Assembly (NCBI RefSeq): GCF_010500845.1
Contig: NZ_JAAAMI010000004.1
Coordinates: 62,001 to 126,000, forward strand
Direction of reading: 5' to 3'
DNA: 64,000 nucleotides
Source: Flagellimonas sediminis
GTDB taxonomy: Bacteria > Bacteroidota > Bacteroidia > Flavobacteriales > Flavobacteriaceae
Shown here: positions 34,856 to 44,725 of the stretch, piece after piece
Position numbering within the stretch: the first letter of the stretch is position 1
How the letters are laid out: each line of letters begins with the position of its first letter
Translations under genes and position numbers: made by a program
The notes under the pieces: model-generated
The model's database searches: none
What the model was told of the DNA's origin: nothing
The model's input: only the letters and a program-made list of their open reading frames with translations

Positions 34856-35773
34856 TCAACGCAAGGTATCATCCATGAATTTGGATTGGTATTCCCCTGG
34901 TGATACATTTATTTTCCTTTTGAACAATCTGTTGAAATACGAACGGTTTTCAAAACCGCATTCCAAGTAAATTTCCTTGATTTTTCGAGTAGGATCTTTC
35001 AACAATTTAACGGCCAATTTGATACGCTCGCTGTTGATATAGTCAATGGGCGTAATCCCCAATTCTTCCTTAAAGGTCTTATGAAAGTGGGACTCGCTCA
35101 TACAGGCCTTTTTGCTCAGGTCGCTTACCGAAATGGGTTCATGTAAATGTGCTCCTATGTATTCGATTACATAGGCCAACCTATTATGGGACCCCAACTT
35201 GGAGGCATGTTCCACATAGGTCTCTCTCGCATTTCCTTGCAGGATACGAATGATGAGTTCCTGAAGCATGTTGTCCACAAAAAAGTCCTTGGAAGGATGG
35301 TTTTCCGTGAAGAGATATAATAACCGTTGAATGATACCATAAATACTGGCATCATTGGTAAAGTGGTAATTGTAATCCATCAGGGCCCATTCGGTACCAT
35401 CGTGCTTGGGCATTTCATCGTTCATCAAATTGATGACCTTGTTGATCTTTTCATCGGAAATGGCCATGGCCAGACACCTAGTGGGATTATCCTGGTTCGC
35501 TTCCGGAAAATCGATACGCATCACTTCCTTTGGAGGCAATATCAGGGATTCTCCCGGTAAAAAGTCAAAAGCTTTTTTATCTCGAAGATGCATCACCTTT
35601 TTACCGATGAGCATGGAAGCCAGCACAGGTTGATCGAACTGCAGCATCACGCGCTCCGCTTGAAGATGGGTCTCGAACACATGCATGGCCGCATTGTTCA
35701 AGGTGTAAGAGGTTTGGTTCTCCACCAAATGTTCAAGCTTGCGTTCCTTAAAAAATTTATTAGAAAGCTGCAT
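34856..35773 (-). CDS. AraC-family transcriptional regulator
   Basis: A 305-residue regulator. The N-terminal 190 residues look like a cupin-type AraC_N sensor (FLPGESLILPPKEVMRIDFP). The C-terminal AraC HTH pair occupies about 205-300: ISVSDLSKKACMSESHFHKT and KIKEIYLECGFENRSYFNRL, ending FKRKINVSPGEYQSKF. It is divergent from aldehyde dehydrogenase and DUF779 genes 220 bp away, so it probably controls them in response to an aldehyde or alcohol. Its stop is 2 bp from the convergent cysS stop. Confidence 0.92.
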   Translation of the reverse strand: MQLSNKFFKERKLEHLVENQTSYTLNNAAMHVFETHLQAERVMLQFDQPVLASMLIGKKVMHLRDKKAFDFLPGESLILPPKEVMRIDFPEANQDNPTRCLAMAISDEKINKVINLMNDEMPKHDGTEWALMDYNYHFTNDASIYGIIQRLLYLFTENHPSKDFFVDNMLQELIIRILQGNARETYVEHASKLGSHNRLAYVIEYIGAHLHEPISVSDLSKKACMSESHFHKTFKEELGITPIDYINSERIKLAVKLLKDPTRKIKEIYLECGFENRSYFNRLFKRKINVSPGEYQSKFMDDTLR

Positions 35774-35938
35774 ACGAAATATCCACTCCTTAATTTATTA
35801 CATAAATCATTATTAAATATAAAAATTATCTTATCGAATATTGTTAAAAATATAAAAACAAAGAGGATTGTTCATATCAATAATAGAATACGTCAGATGT
35901 ACGGGGTTCAAAATCAATACTTTTAAAATCAGTCAGTT

Positions 35939-35953
35939 GGACCAACAGGGTCC
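35939..35953 (+). promoter_or_regulatory. Palindrome in the aldehyde dehydrogenase leader
   Basis: GGACC (35939-35943), AACAG, GGTCC (35949-35953), 40 nt before the ATG. It could be an operator half-pair for the AraC regulator or a small hairpin; the surrounding 220 bp are very AT-rich and hold no gene. Confidence 0.35.
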
Positions 35954-35993
35954 ACCACATAAAAATTAACATTAACAACTAAAAGTACGTATT

Positions 35994-37517
35994 ATGAGCA
36001 ATGTGCAAACCACGGAACGCAGTGTCTTGGACAAACCCAAGTTCAAAGACCAATATGAGAACTACATTGGCGGGAAATGGACCCCACCCACCAAAGGAGA
36101 ATATTTTGATAACATTTCGCCGGTAGATGGCAACGCTTTCACCAAAATTGCCCGATCCACCTCTGAAGACATCGATAAGGCCATTGACGCAGCTTGGGCC
36201 GCTGCGCCACAATGGAACAACTCATCGGCCACCTACAGGAGCAATTTGTTGCTCAAGATTGCTGATCGTATGGAACAAAATCTTGAAGTGTTGGCCCGGG
36301 CCGAAACTTGGGACAACGGTAAGCCCATTCGGGAGACCCGTGCCGCCGACCTTCCCTTGGCCATAGATCATTTTAGGTATTTTGCCGGGGTAATCCGTGC
36401 CGAAGAAGGTTCGGTGAGTGAATTGGATTCCAACACGGTTTCCATGAACGTGTTGGAACCTCTTGGTGTGGTCGGTCAAATCATTCCATGGAACTTCCCC
36501 TTGTTGATGGCCGCATGGAAAATTGCCCCTGCCCTGGCCGCAGGAAACTGTGTGGTTTTGAAACCTGCAGAGCAAACCCCAGTGGGTATTTTGGTATTGA
36601 TGGAATTGATCGAGGACATCCTTCCAGCAGGCGTGCTCAACGTGGTGAACGGTTTCGGCTTGGAAGCAGGCAAACCTTTGGCCTCTAGCCCAAGGATCAA
36701 TAAAATAGCCTTTACCGGGGAAACCACCACAGGGCAGTTGATCATGCAATATGCATCCAAAAACATCATCCCTGTTACCTTGGAGTTGGGTGGTAAATCG
36801 CCCAACATCTTCTTTGAAAGCGTCATGGATGCCGATGACGAATTTTTTGACAAGTGCTTGGAAGGTGCCGTAATGTTCGCCCTAAATCAAGGCGAAGTAT
36901 GCACCTGTCCATCCAGGATCTTGGTACAGGAAAGTATTTACGACAAGTTCATGGAGCGTGTGGTGGAACGCACCAAAGCTGTGAAATTGGGCCACCCCTT
37001 AGATCCAAACACCATGATGGGCGCACAGGCTTCCAACGACCAGTATGAAAAAATCCTGAACTACATCCAAATAGGAAAAGAAGAAGGATGCAAGGTGCTT
37101 GCCGGAGGCGAGGCAGCTTACAACGAAGGTTTGGAAGGCGGGTATTACATTCAGCCCACTATTTTGGAGGGAAACAACAAAATGCGCGTGTTCCAAGAAG
37201 AGATCTTTGGTCCCGTGGTTTGTGTAACCACCTTCAAAGATGAAGCCGAAGCCTTGGAAATTGCCAATGATACCCTTTACGGTCTTGGAGCTGGGGTTTG
37301 GACGCGCGACATGCACCAGGCGTATAAGATTTCAAGACAGGTTCAGGCTGGTAGGGTTTGGGTGAACTGTTATCACGCCTACCCTGCCCATGCACCGTTC
37401 GGCGGTTACAAAAAGTCCGGTATTGGTAGGGAAACCCATAAAATGATGCTCAACCACTACAGACAGACCAAGAACATGCTGATTTCTTACGACAAAAACA
37501 AGTTGGGCTTTTTCTAA
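35994..37517 (+). CDS. NAD(P)-dependent aldehyde dehydrogenase
   Basis: A 507-residue ALDH of the ExaC/AldB-like group, oxidising an aldehyde to its acid. Visible motifs: [40 protein letters not shown], catalytic Glu region [12 protein letters not shown], and the nucleophile Cys in [14 protein letters not shown], with EIFGPVV and the C-terminal [20 protein letters not shown]. No signal peptide, so cytoplasmic. It is followed 10 nt later by a DUF779 gene and controlled, by position, by the divergent AraC protein. Acetaldehyde or another short aldehyde is the likely substrate. Confidence 0.95.
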   Translation: MSNVQTTERSVLDKPKFKDQYENYIGGKWTPPTKGEYFDNISPVDGNAFTKIARSTSEDIDKAIDAAWAAAPQWNNSSATYRSNLLLKIADRMEQNLEVLARAETWDNGKPIRETRAADLPLAIDHFRYFAGVIRAEEGSVSELDSNTVSMNVLEPLGVVGQIIPWNFPLLMAAWKIAPALAAGNCVVLKPAEQTPVGILVLMELIEDILPAGVLNVVNGFGLEAGKPLASSPRINKIAFTGETTTGQLIMQYASKNIIPVTLELGGKSPNIFFESVMDADDEFFDKCLEGAVMFALNQGEVCTCPSRILVQESIYDKFMERVVERTKAVKLGHPLDPNTMMGAQASNDQYEKILNYIQIGKEEGCKVLAGGEAAYNEGLEGGYYIQPTILEGNNKMRVFQEEIFGPVVCVTTFKDEAEALEIANDTLYGLGAGVWTRDMHQAYKISRQVQAGRVWVNCYHAYPAHAPFGGYKKSGIGRETHKMMLNHYRQTKNMLISYDKNKLGFF

Positions 37518-37527
37518 AAACAAGTAT

Positions 37528-37908
37528 ATGACAGAACGTGTATTGGTAACGGATAGGGCCACAAAGATCATCGACCAATTGAGGGAAAGACATGGCGAAC
37601 TCATGTTCCATCAAAGTGGCGGGTGTTGCGATGGCTCATCGCCCATGTGTTTTCCGAAGGGAGAATTGATGCTTAACGAAACCGATGTGAAATTGGGCAC
37701 CATTCATGGTTGCAATTTTTACATGAGTAAAGATCAGTTCGAATATTGGAAACACACCCAACTTACCGTGGACATCACTACGGGAAGAGGTTCCAGTTTT
37801 AGTCTGGAAATCCCTTTGGGATTGCGTTTTGTCATCAAGTCACGACTGTTTACGGATGAGGAACGGGAACATCTACAACCTGTTGAGTACGCATCTGAAG
37901 AAGCATAG
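37528..37908 (+). CDS. DUF779-domain protein
   Basis: A 126-residue protein of the DUF779 family. The hallmark [20 protein letters not shown] (three Cys) may bind a metal. The remainder is beta-rich ([40 protein letters not shown]). The family is repeatedly found next to aldehyde dehydrogenases of this type, as here (10-nt gap), so it probably assists that enzyme. Mechanism unknown. A strong terminator follows. Confidence 0.92.
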   Translation: MTERVLVTDRATKIIDQLRERHGELMFHQSGGCCDGSSPMCFPKGELMLNETDVKLGTIHGCNFYMSKDQFEYWKHTQLTVDITTGRGSSFSLEIPLGLRFVIKSRLFTDEEREHLQPVEYASEEA

Positions 37909-37913
37909 ATTTC

Positions 37914-37940
37914 GCCCCGACTTTGTCGGGGCTTTTTTTT
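37914..37940 (+). terminator. Terminator after DUF779
   Basis: GCCCCGAC (37914-37921), loop TTT, GTCGGGGC (37925-37932), then eight T. It isolates the aldehyde dehydrogenase operon from yidD. Confidence 0.95.
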
Positions 37941-37967
37941 ACCTTGTATCCTCTTACCGAGTTTTTC

Positions 37968-38189
37968 ATGAAGAAAATTTTGATAGCGCCGTTTATTCTA
38001 TTGGTCAAATTCTACCAATACCTTATTTCGCCCATGTTTCCTGCAACGTGTCGCTACACCCCTACCTGTTCCCATTACACTTTGGAAGCCTTAAAAAAGC
38101 ACGGATTGTTCAAAGGAGGGTGGTTGTCCATCAAACGTATTGCCAGTTGCAACCCTTGGGGAGGTAGCGGTTATGATCCCGTACCTTAA
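37968..38189 (+). CDS. yidD: Membrane protein insertion efficiency factor YidD
   Basis: A 73-residue small basic protein with the YidD pattern: [40 protein letters not shown] and [20 protein letters not shown], with three conserved Cys. It sits at the inner membrane and aids YidC-type insertion. I start it at ATG 37968; a TTG at 37923 lies inside the preceding terminator and is rejected. It is separated from lgt by about 100 nt. Confidence 0.95.
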   Translation: MKKILIAPFILLVKFYQYLISPMFPATCRYTPTCSHYTLEALKKHGLFKGGWLSIKRIASCNPWGGSGYDPVP

Positions 38190-38293
38190 TCCAAGGTATG
38201 AGAAGGGTTATATTTTGGTAACCCAAGCCAAAAATTCCTTAATCCCGCCCATCAACCATTCAAAGTAGTTATATTAGTCCAAAATTTATGTAG

Positions 38294-39259
38294 ATGTATT
38301 TCCTAGGATTTGACTGGAACCCCGAAGGAACCCTTTTTAAGCTGGGTTTCATACAGATAAAATATTACAATCTGCTTTGGATCGCAGCCTTTGTGGTGGG
38401 TTGGTTCATCATGAAAAAAATCTTCCAGAACGAGAAGAAATCCATGGAAAAGCTGGACTCCCTTTTCATCTACACCGTGGTTTCCATCATGTTGGGCGCC
38501 CGTTTGGGCCATGTTTTCTTTTATGATTGGGACTACTACAAAAACCATTTAGTGGAAATATTACTTCCGATCAGGGAAAGTTCCAACGGTAATCTCTTTG
38601 GAATCATCAACGGTTATGAGTTTACTGGATTTACAGGTTTGGCCAGCCATGGAGCCACCATTGCCGCCATTATAGGGATGTGGCTGTACTGTAGAAAATG
38701 GAAGGATATTAAAATGCTCTGGTTGTTGGACCGATTGGTGATCCCTTCCGCCATTGGGGCCTGTTTTGTTAGATTGGGCAATTTTTTCAATTCAGAGATC
38801 AATGGGAGAATAGTGGACAAATCCTATTTTTTGGCCACTCGCTTTATCAGGGATTCAGACGATATGCCTGCATACAAAGCCATGTCATTGACTAAGGAAA
38901 CCACTGAAAATGCTGCCTACAAAGCCATTCAGCACAACCCTGAATTTTCCAACATACTGGAATCCATTCCCTACCGCCACCCAGCACAATTGTACGAGGC
39001 CATCTGCTACATCTTTGTTTTCATCATCCTTTACCAATTGTATTGGAAAACCAACAAAAAGGACAAACCCGGATATCTTTTCGGATTGTTCATGGCCCTT
39101 TTGTTCATTGTTCGTTTTGTGGTGGAATTCTTCAAGAAAAGCCAAGGCGGTTTTGAAGATTCCTTGGGAGGTGTGCTCACTACCGGACAATGGTTGAGCA
39201 TTCCTATGATCATCATCGGTCTGTTCTTTATGTTCAGGCCGCCTCTTGAAAAAGAATAA
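38294..39259 (+). CDS. lgt: Prolipoprotein diacylglyceryl transferase
   Basis: A 321-residue inner-membrane enzyme that adds diacylglycerol to the lipobox Cys of prolipoproteins. About seven helices are present. Family landmarks: LLWIAAFVVGWFIMKK, LGARLGHVFFYDWDYY, GLASHGATIAAIIGMWLY, the signature RLGNFFNSEINGRIVDKSYF (catalytic Arg/Asn/Glu region) and YRHPAQLYEAICYIF. Its many lipoprotein substrates are visible in this window. It begins a run with a DUF192 lipoprotein (4-nt gap), a GNAT and an ABC ATPase. Confidence 0.96.
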   Translation: MYFLGFDWNPEGTLFKLGFIQIKYYNLLWIAAFVVGWFIMKKIFQNEKKSMEKLDSLFIYTVVSIMLGARLGHVFFYDWDYYKNHLVEILLPIRESSNGNLFGIINGYEFTGFTGLASHGATIAAIIGMWLYCRKWKDIKMLWLLDRLVIPSAIGACFVRLGNFFNSEINGRIVDKSYFLATRFIRDSDDMPAYKAMSLTKETTENAAYKAIQHNPEFSNILESIPYRHPAQLYEAICYIFVFIILYQLYWKTNKKDKPGYLFGLFMALLFIVRFVVEFFKKSQGGFEDSLGGVLTTGQWLSIPMIIIGLFFMFRPPLEKE

Positions 39260-39262
39260 GTT

Positions 39263-39745
39263 ATGTTTGTTTTAAAAAGATTGCTTTTGGTTTTTCTATT
39301 GGTCCTTACTTCTTGCAAGACGGATAGCAAAACGGAAATCAAAACCGAAACGGTTGCCTTTGCCAAGGAAGGAAACCTCTCCATTTGGAAAATACAATCC
39401 GACTCCACCAAGGTGGATCTGGATATTGAGATAGCCGAAACCGAATACGAAACACAAACTGGATTGATGTACCGTCCTTCCATGGAAAAAAATCGTGGCA
39501 TGTTCTTCATATTCCCTAATGTAAGCGTTCGTTCCTTTTACATGAAGAATACAGAATTCCCGCTGGATATCATCTATATTGATGAAAATCAGAAAATCGT
39601 AAGCTTTCAGAAAAATGCCAAAGCGTATGACGAAACCAGCCTGCCATCCAATTTTCCCGCTAAATATGTATTGGAAATCAATGCGGGATTATCAGACCAA
39701 TGGGGCCTAAAAGTGGGTGATAGCATTTCCTATACCCGAAACTGA
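39263..39745 (+). CDS. DUF192 lipoprotein
   Basis: A 160-residue lipoprotein (lipobox LVLTSC, Cys18) carrying the DUF192 fold: TEYETQTGLMYRPSMEKNRG, MFFIFPNVSVRSFYMKNTEF, PLDIIYIDENQKIVSFQKNA and KYVLEINAGLSDQWGLKVGD. The family is small, beta-rich, and of unproven function. It starts 4 nt after lgt and overlaps the GNAT gene by one base (TGATG), so it is translated with them. Confidence 0.9.
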   Translation: MFVLKRLLLVFLLVLTSCKTDSKTEIKTETVAFAKEGNLSIWKIQSDSTKVDLDIEIAETEYETQTGLMYRPSMEKNRGMFFIFPNVSVRSFYMKNTEFPLDIIYIDENQKIVSFQKNAKAYDETSLPSNFPAKYVLEINAGLSDQWGLKVGDSISYTRN

Positions 39746-40269
39746 TGTCCAAATATCTATTGGAAAATGAATCCACGGACCGACTGTTGTTCCGAAGGAT
39801 ACGAGAATCCGATTTTAATGATTGGCTTGCGTTTTATTATGATTCCCGTTCCACTCAGTTTTGGGAAGGATTGCCATCGGACCCCATGGAAGCATGTCAA
39901 ATACAGTTTGATCGTATTTTTGAACGGTATGAAAAGGATTTGGGCGGCATGAATGCACTCATCCAAAAGCAATCCGGAAAATTAGTGGGCATCTGTGGAC
40001 TTTTGGTTCAAGAGGTTGATGACATCCAAGAACTGGAAATCGGATATTCCATTTTGCCCGAATCTTGGTTACAGGGCTTTGCTTTTGAAGCGGCTCAAAA
40101 ATGCAAACAATTTGCGTTCCAGAACCATTTTTCGGATTCCTTGATTTCCATCATCCACGTGGACAATATTCCTTCCCAAAAAGTAGCACTAAAAAATGGA
40201 ATGTTTTTGGAAAAGACCACTACCTACAAAGACAATCCGGTCCATATTTTTCGGGTAAACCAAGGATAA
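39745..40269 (+). CDS. GNAT-family N-acetyltransferase (RimJ/RimL-like)
   Basis: A 174-residue acetyltransferase. RLLFRRIRESDFNDWLAFYY is the usual N-terminal strand/helix, ELEIGYSILPESWLQGFAFE carries the acetyl-CoA binding beta-bulge, and ISIIHVDNIPSQKVALKNGM is the C-terminal asparagine-rich motif of the RimJ/RimL group. The acceptor substrate is unknown. Start overlaps the DUF192 gene by one base. Confidence 0.9.
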   Translation: MSKYLLENESTDRLLFRRIRESDFNDWLAFYYDSRSTQFWEGLPSDPMEACQIQFDRIFERYEKDLGGMNALIQKQSGKLVGICGLLVQEVDDIQELEIGYSILPESWLQGFAFEAAQKCKQFAFQNHFSDSLISIIHVDNIPSQKVALKNGMFLEKTTTYKDNPVHIFRVNQG

Positions 40270-40299
40270 TCGTAATTTTGGGATTTTAGTGCCCACTTC

Positions 40300-41550
40300 A
40301 TGGATCAACCCAAAATTTACGCCATCCTTACCAACAACACCTCGACCACCCAAGAAGTGGTTGAAAAATTGCTTCAACAAAAACCCATTGAGGAGCTCCT
40401 TGAACTAAACACCCTCCACGGATTGTTATTTTCCCGTTCGGAAATTGACCGTTATATGGAAGAAGAGGAACGGCACGATATTAAAATTTTGACCAAGGAT
40501 AAGCCGCAATCCCTCAAGACCATGAGCAGTGGGGAACAAAAAAAGGCACTTCTTCATCATTTGCTACAAAAAAACCCTGATTTTTTGATACTCATCAATC
40601 CGTATGATAATTTGGATGTGGCCACTCAAGCAAGTTTGAAGGAGCAATTGTGTAAGATTGGTGCATCGCGTATTTTGATCCAACTGGTGAGTCGTTTGGA
40701 TGACATATTACCCATCACCACTGATTTCCTAAAATTGGATGCCGACATCCTTAAAACCTACGAATCACCCGAAATGTTCTGGCAGGAGAATCAATCAGCC
40801 CCGGTCATTTTTGAAGGCAGTATTCCACCACCCTTGGAAAAATTGGTTTCTGAGCATGCTGAATTGGTGATAATGAAGAAGGTTTCCGTAAGTTTTGATG
40901 GCCGACAGGTGCTTCAAAATATCGATTGGACCATAAAACAAGGAGAATTTTGGCAATTGATGGGCCCTAACGGCAGTGGGAAGTCCACTATTCTTTCCAT
41001 GATAACGGGGGACAGCCACAAAGGTTATGGTCAGGACCTTACTTTATTTGGACAAAGAAAAGGAAGTGGAGAGAGTGTTTGGGACCTGAAACAAAAAATT
41101 GGATACTACACTCCCGCTATAACCGACAAATTCAAGGGATACCACAGTTTGGAAAACATGGTCATCTCAGGGCTCCACGACTCGGTCGGATTATACGTTC
41201 AACCGACAGATATTGAAAAAAACCTGGCCCACCAATGGCTACAGTTGTTGAGTCTTTATGATAAAAGGGAAGATTATTTCCGTGACCTTTCCGCTGGGGA
41301 CAAAAGATTGGTGATGGTGGCCCGCGCCATGGTGAAACACCCTCCTCTTTTGATTTTGGACGAACCTACAGCTGGATTGGACGATGCCAACGCTGCGCTG
41401 TTTGTAGCTTTGGTCAATAAAATTGCGGTAGAAAGTGATTCTGCCATTGTATTCGTATCACATCGGACAGAACCTGGTCTTACCCCAAAATATCTGTACA
41501 CATTGAATCCCCGTCCAGAGGGTTCTATTGGAAAGGAAAGCGCATTTTAA
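40300..41550 (+). CDS. Cytoplasmic ABC ATPase, two domains with a degenerate first half (ModF-like)
   Basis: A 416-residue protein with two ATPase halves and no transmembrane part. The first half (about 1-170) lacks a Walker A motif, keeps a signature-like MSSGEQKKALL, and has FLILINPYDNLD where the Walker B Glu would be, so it is probably catalytically dead. The second half (about 190-405) is intact: Walker A MGPNGSGKSTIL, signature DLSAGDKRLVMVARAMVK, Walker B LLILDEPTAGLDDA, His SHRTE. The layout resembles the ModF/PhrA-type non-transport ATPases. It ends 30 nt before a bidirectional terminator. Confidence 0.85.
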   Translation: MDQPKIYAILTNNTSTTQEVVEKLLQQKPIEELLELNTLHGLLFSRSEIDRYMEEEERHDIKILTKDKPQSLKTMSSGEQKKALLHHLLQKNPDFLILINPYDNLDVATQASLKEQLCKIGASRILIQLVSRLDDILPITTDFLKLDADILKTYESPEMFWQENQSAPVIFEGSIPPPLEKLVSEHAELVIMKKVSVSFDGRQVLQNIDWTIKQGEFWQLMGPNGSGKSTILSMITGDSHKGYGQDLTLFGQRKGSGESVWDLKQKIGYYTPAITDKFKGYHSLENMVISGLHDSVGLYVQPTDIEKNLAHQWLQLLSLYDKREDYFRDLSAGDKRLVMVARAMVKHPPLLILDEPTAGLDDANAALFVALVNKIAVESDSAIVFVSHRTEPGLTPKYLYTLNPRPEGSIGKESAF

Positions 41551-41579
41551 CACATCGGGTTGTAGGTTGTATAAAATAA

Positions 41580-41609
41580 TAAAGGGCCACTTGTGCGTGT
41601 GGCCCTTTA
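41580..41609. terminator. Terminator between the ABC ATPase and secDF, mainly for secDF
   Basis: TAAAGGGCCAC (41580-41590) pairs with GTGGCCCTTTA (41599-41609), eleven bp with an 8-nt loop. On the minus strand TTTATTATTTTATA follows, fitting the end of secDF; on plus it may also end the ABC gene. Confidence 0.88.
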
Positions 41610-41634
41610 CTTGGTGTAATCTAAAAAACTTAAA

Positions 41635-44601
41635 CTATGCTCCTGTAGCAGCAGCAATCTTTTTCTTGAGCGAATCGAACATCAATGGGGTGGCCACAAA
41701 TATCGAAGAATAGGTTCCCACAACCACGCCAATGATCATGGCGAACATAAATCCGCGAAGGCTCTCCCCACCGAATACAAAGATGGCCAACAATACGATC
41801 AAAGTGGTCAACGAGGTATTCAAGGTTCGGCTCAAAGTACTGTTCAAGGCTTCGTTGATGTTCTCTCCACCTTTTAAACCTTTTATATTGGTAATTTCAC
41901 GGATACGGTCGAAAACTACCACCGTATCGTTCAATGAATAACCGATCACGGTCAATATCGCAGCGATGAAAGCCTGGTCAATTTCCATATTGAAAGGCAT
42001 GATCTTGCCGGTCAAGGAGAAGATACCCAATACGATCATCACATCGTGGAATACCGCAACAACGGCACCCAATGAGAATTGCCATTTTCTGAAGCGCAAT
42101 AAGATGTATAGGAAAACGACCGCCAAAGATCCCAAAATGGCCAAGAAGGCATTTTTCTTGATATCGTCGGCAATTGTTGGCCCCACTTTTACGGATTGCA
42201 GTATACCGATTGATTTTTCGGAAGCCCCAACGGTAAAGTCTTCAAAGGAAGTTCCATCTGGAAGGTATTTTTGAAGGGTTGTATATAGCTTGTTCTGGAT
42301 TTCATTGTCGATTTCCACACCTTCTTGATCCACTTTATATGGAGTGGTCACCTTTATCTGGTTGGCATCACCAAAAGTCTTAACACTGGTTCCACTACCG
42401 AATACATCGTTCAATTCAGATGCAATCTCGGATGGATTCACCACTTTCTCGAAACGGATTTGGTACGAACGTCCACCGATAAAGTCAACACCCTGTTGCA
42501 ACCCTGTTGTAAACAATGAGAACACACTGATAGCAACCAAAATTCCAGAAACGATATAGGCTATCTTGCGTTTTCCCAAGAAATCGATGTTCACGTTTTT
42601 GAATAGGTTCTTGGTGATACCTGTAGTGAAATCCAGTCTTCTACCTTTTTGCGCGGTATAGGAGTCGATCATCAATCGGGTAACAAAGATGGCAGTGAAC
42701 AAAGAAGTCACGATACCGATCAAAAGGGTAGTCGCGAATCCTTTAATTGGTCCTGAACCAAAAATGAAAAGAATAATAGCTGTAAGGCCCGTTGTAATGT
42801 TGGCGTCCAAAATAGAGGAAAGGGCATTTCCAAAACCATCGGCGATGGCCTGTGCTTTTCCTTTTCCTTTGGCCAATTCTTCCTTGATACGCTCGTAGAT
42901 CAATACGTTGGCATCTACGGACATACCGATGGTCAACACAATACCGGCAATACCGGGCAATGTCAATACTGCACCAAGGCTGGTCAATACACCAAAAATC
43001 AACAAGATGTTGAAAACCAAAGCAATATCAGCAAAAAGTCCAGCTTTTCCGTAGTAAAAAATCATCCATAGCAAGACAAACACCATGGCGATGATGAAGG
43101 AAATAAATCCACTGTTGATAGCCTCTTGACCCAATGATGGACCAACTACTTCAGACTGGATGATTTCTGCAGATGCAGGTAGTTTACCCGCACGCAATAC
43201 GTTAGCTATATCCTTGGTCTCGTTTACGGTAAACGTACCAGTAATCTCAGAACGCCCTCCAGAAATGGGTCCCGAAGAAACACCGGGAGCGGTATATACT
43301 TTATTATCAAGAACAATGGCAATACCGGTTTGGTTGTTATAAGCATCCCCGGTCAATTTTTCCCATTCCTTGGCTCCACGGGTGTTCATGGTCATACTAA
43401 CCGCAGGTTTGTTGAACTGGTCAAACGTATCCTGTGCATCGGAAACCACATCACCACTGATCCTTGGGGTTCCATCCCTGTTGGATTTAAGAGCGTACAA
43501 TTCCACCACTTCCACATCCTTACTTGCTCTTTCCCAAAGGAATTTGGTGAATTGGATATCGTTTGGCAACAATCGCTTGATCTCAGGCATTCTTAGATAG
43601 CCACCTATTTCGGCGGTATCACTGACCATGGCCCTTGCAATGGCATGGCTACCTGGGTTGGCTGGAATCAGTTTTCCCAACAATGGGTTGGCCTCTTGGG
43701 TCATATCCAAAGAATCTTGGGCCACATCGGATAGCAAAGAATCGATTTCAGATTCTGGTTTTGCCACTTTCTCTTTCTTTTCCTCTGGTTTAAGGATTTC
43801 CTTCAACCTTTCGTTGGCGTTCACCAAGAAAGTTCCCAAGCTTTGGTTACTTTGGGAATAGGTTTCCCAAAACTCCAATTGGGCGGTACTGGAAAGCAAT
43901 TCTTGGGCACGGGCAATATCCCTGGCACCTGGCAATTCTACCAAAATACGTCCGGAGTTACCTTCACGTTGAATGTTCGGCTGGGTTACTCCAAAACCAT
44001 CGATACGCTCACGCAATACCTCAAATGCAGAAACGATGGACTCATCAATCTTTCTTCTGATGATCGGTTTTACCTCATCATCGGACATTTGGAAATTAAT
44101 CTCGTCACTAAGTCCTTTGTTGGCAAAAATATCCGGTGACGCCAATTTGGTGTCTCCTTTGAGATTGTCAAAAGCTTCGAAGAAAAGCTCCAAATAGGTC
44201 TGATCGCTACTTTTGGATGCGTTGTCGGCATCTGCCAAAGCTTTGTTGAACACGGGGTTTTTGGTGTTGTTGGCCAATCCCTTCAAAATATCCTTAACGG
44301 AAATCTGTAAGGTAACATTGATCCCTCCCTTCAAGTCAAGACCTTTGTTCAACTCCTTTTTCTTGGCATCATCATAGCTCGTAAAACCCAACACAGTGTT
44401 GTCACTGATGGAATCCAAATACGATGCCTCTAAAGCTTCACGCTTGGCCACATAATCGTCCTCTGCTTCCGAAATTCGGCTAACTGCATAGTCCTCAGCA
44501 TCTTTCTCCAACTTATTGGTGATGAAAGTATAAGACAACTGATAGACACTCACCAAGCCAAAAAGGATTGCGAAAAGCCTTATAAGTCCTTTATTTTGCA
44601 T
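41635..44601 (-). CDS. secDF: Fused protein-export membrane protein SecDF
   Basis: A 988-residue single-chain SecD-SecF, the form usual in Bacteroidota. It uses the proton gradient to pull exported proteins after SecA. The SecD half (about 1-640) has the first helix, a long periplasmic P1 region, TGTFTVNETKDIANVLRAGK and GMSVDANVLIYERIKEEL. The SecF half (about 660-985) has VDFIGGRSYQIRFEKVVNPS, GYSLNDTVVVFDRIREITNI and RTLNTSLTTLIVLLAIFVFG. It lies downstream of mdh on the same strand but has its own promoter at 44640-44670. Confidence 0.96.
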   Translation of the reverse strand: MQNKGLIRLFAILFGLVSVYQLSYTFITNKLEKDAEDYAVSRISEAEDDYVAKREALEASYLDSISDNTVLGFTSYDDAKKKELNKGLDLKGGINVTLQISVKDILKGLANNTKNPVFNKALADADNASKSSDQTYLELFFEAFDNLKGDTKLASPDIFANKGLSDEINFQMSDDEVKPIIRRKIDESIVSAFEVLRERIDGFGVTQPNIQREGNSGRILVELPGARDIARAQELLSSTAQLEFWETYSQSNQSLGTFLVNANERLKEILKPEEKKEKVAKPESEIDSLLSDVAQDSLDMTQEANPLLGKLIPANPGSHAIARAMVSDTAEIGGYLRMPEIKRLLPNDIQFTKFLWERASKDVEVVELYALKSNRDGTPRISGDVVSDAQDTFDQFNKPAVSMTMNTRGAKEWEKLTGDAYNNQTGIAIVLDNKVYTAPGVSSGPISGGRSEITGTFTVNETKDIANVLRAGKLPASAEIIQSEVVGPSLGQEAINSGFISFIIAMVFVLLWMIFYYGKAGLFADIALVFNILLIFGVLTSLGAVLTLPGIAGIVLTIGMSVDANVLIYERIKEELAKGKGKAQAIADGFGNALSSILDANITTGLTAIILFIFGSGPIKGFATTLLIGIVTSLFTAIFVTRLMIDSYTAQKGRRLDFTTGITKNLFKNVNIDFLGKRKIAYIVSGILVAISVFSLFTTGLQQGVDFIGGRSYQIRFEKVVNPSEIASELNDVFGSGTSVKTFGDANQIKVTTPYKVDQEGVEIDNEIQNKLYTTLQKYLPDGTSFEDFTVGASEKSIGILQSVKVGPTIADDIKKNAFLAILGSLAVVFLYILLRFRKWQFSLGAVVAVFHDVMIVLGIFSLTGKIMPFNMEIDQAFIAAILTVIGYSLNDTVVVFDRIREITNIKGLKGGENINEALNSTLSRTLNTSLTTLIVLLAIFVFGGESLRGFMFAMIIGVVVGTYSSIFVATPLMFDSLKKKIAAATGA

Positions 44602-44639
44602 TGATTATTAAATTTTTAGAAGTTTTCTTAAACAGCGTG

Positions 44640-44670
44640 CAAATATATCATTTCCGATAAGATTTGCCAA
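44640..44670 (-). promoter_or_regulatory. Bacteroidota-type promoter of secDF
   Basis: On the minus strand: TTG (44668-44670), a 20-bp spacer, TATATTTG (44640-44647). It lies 38 nt upstream of the secDF ATG and fits TTG-N20-TAnnTTTG. Confidence 0.7.
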
Positions 44671-44725
44671 TAGAAAATGATGTAATTGCAATAAAGGTAT
44701 CAAGCCTTTGCTGTTAATGCTAAAA

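Noticed and set aside
37923-38189. Longer yidD form from TTG at 37923
   Set aside because: The start lies inside the preceding terminator hairpin; ATG 37968 matches the family.
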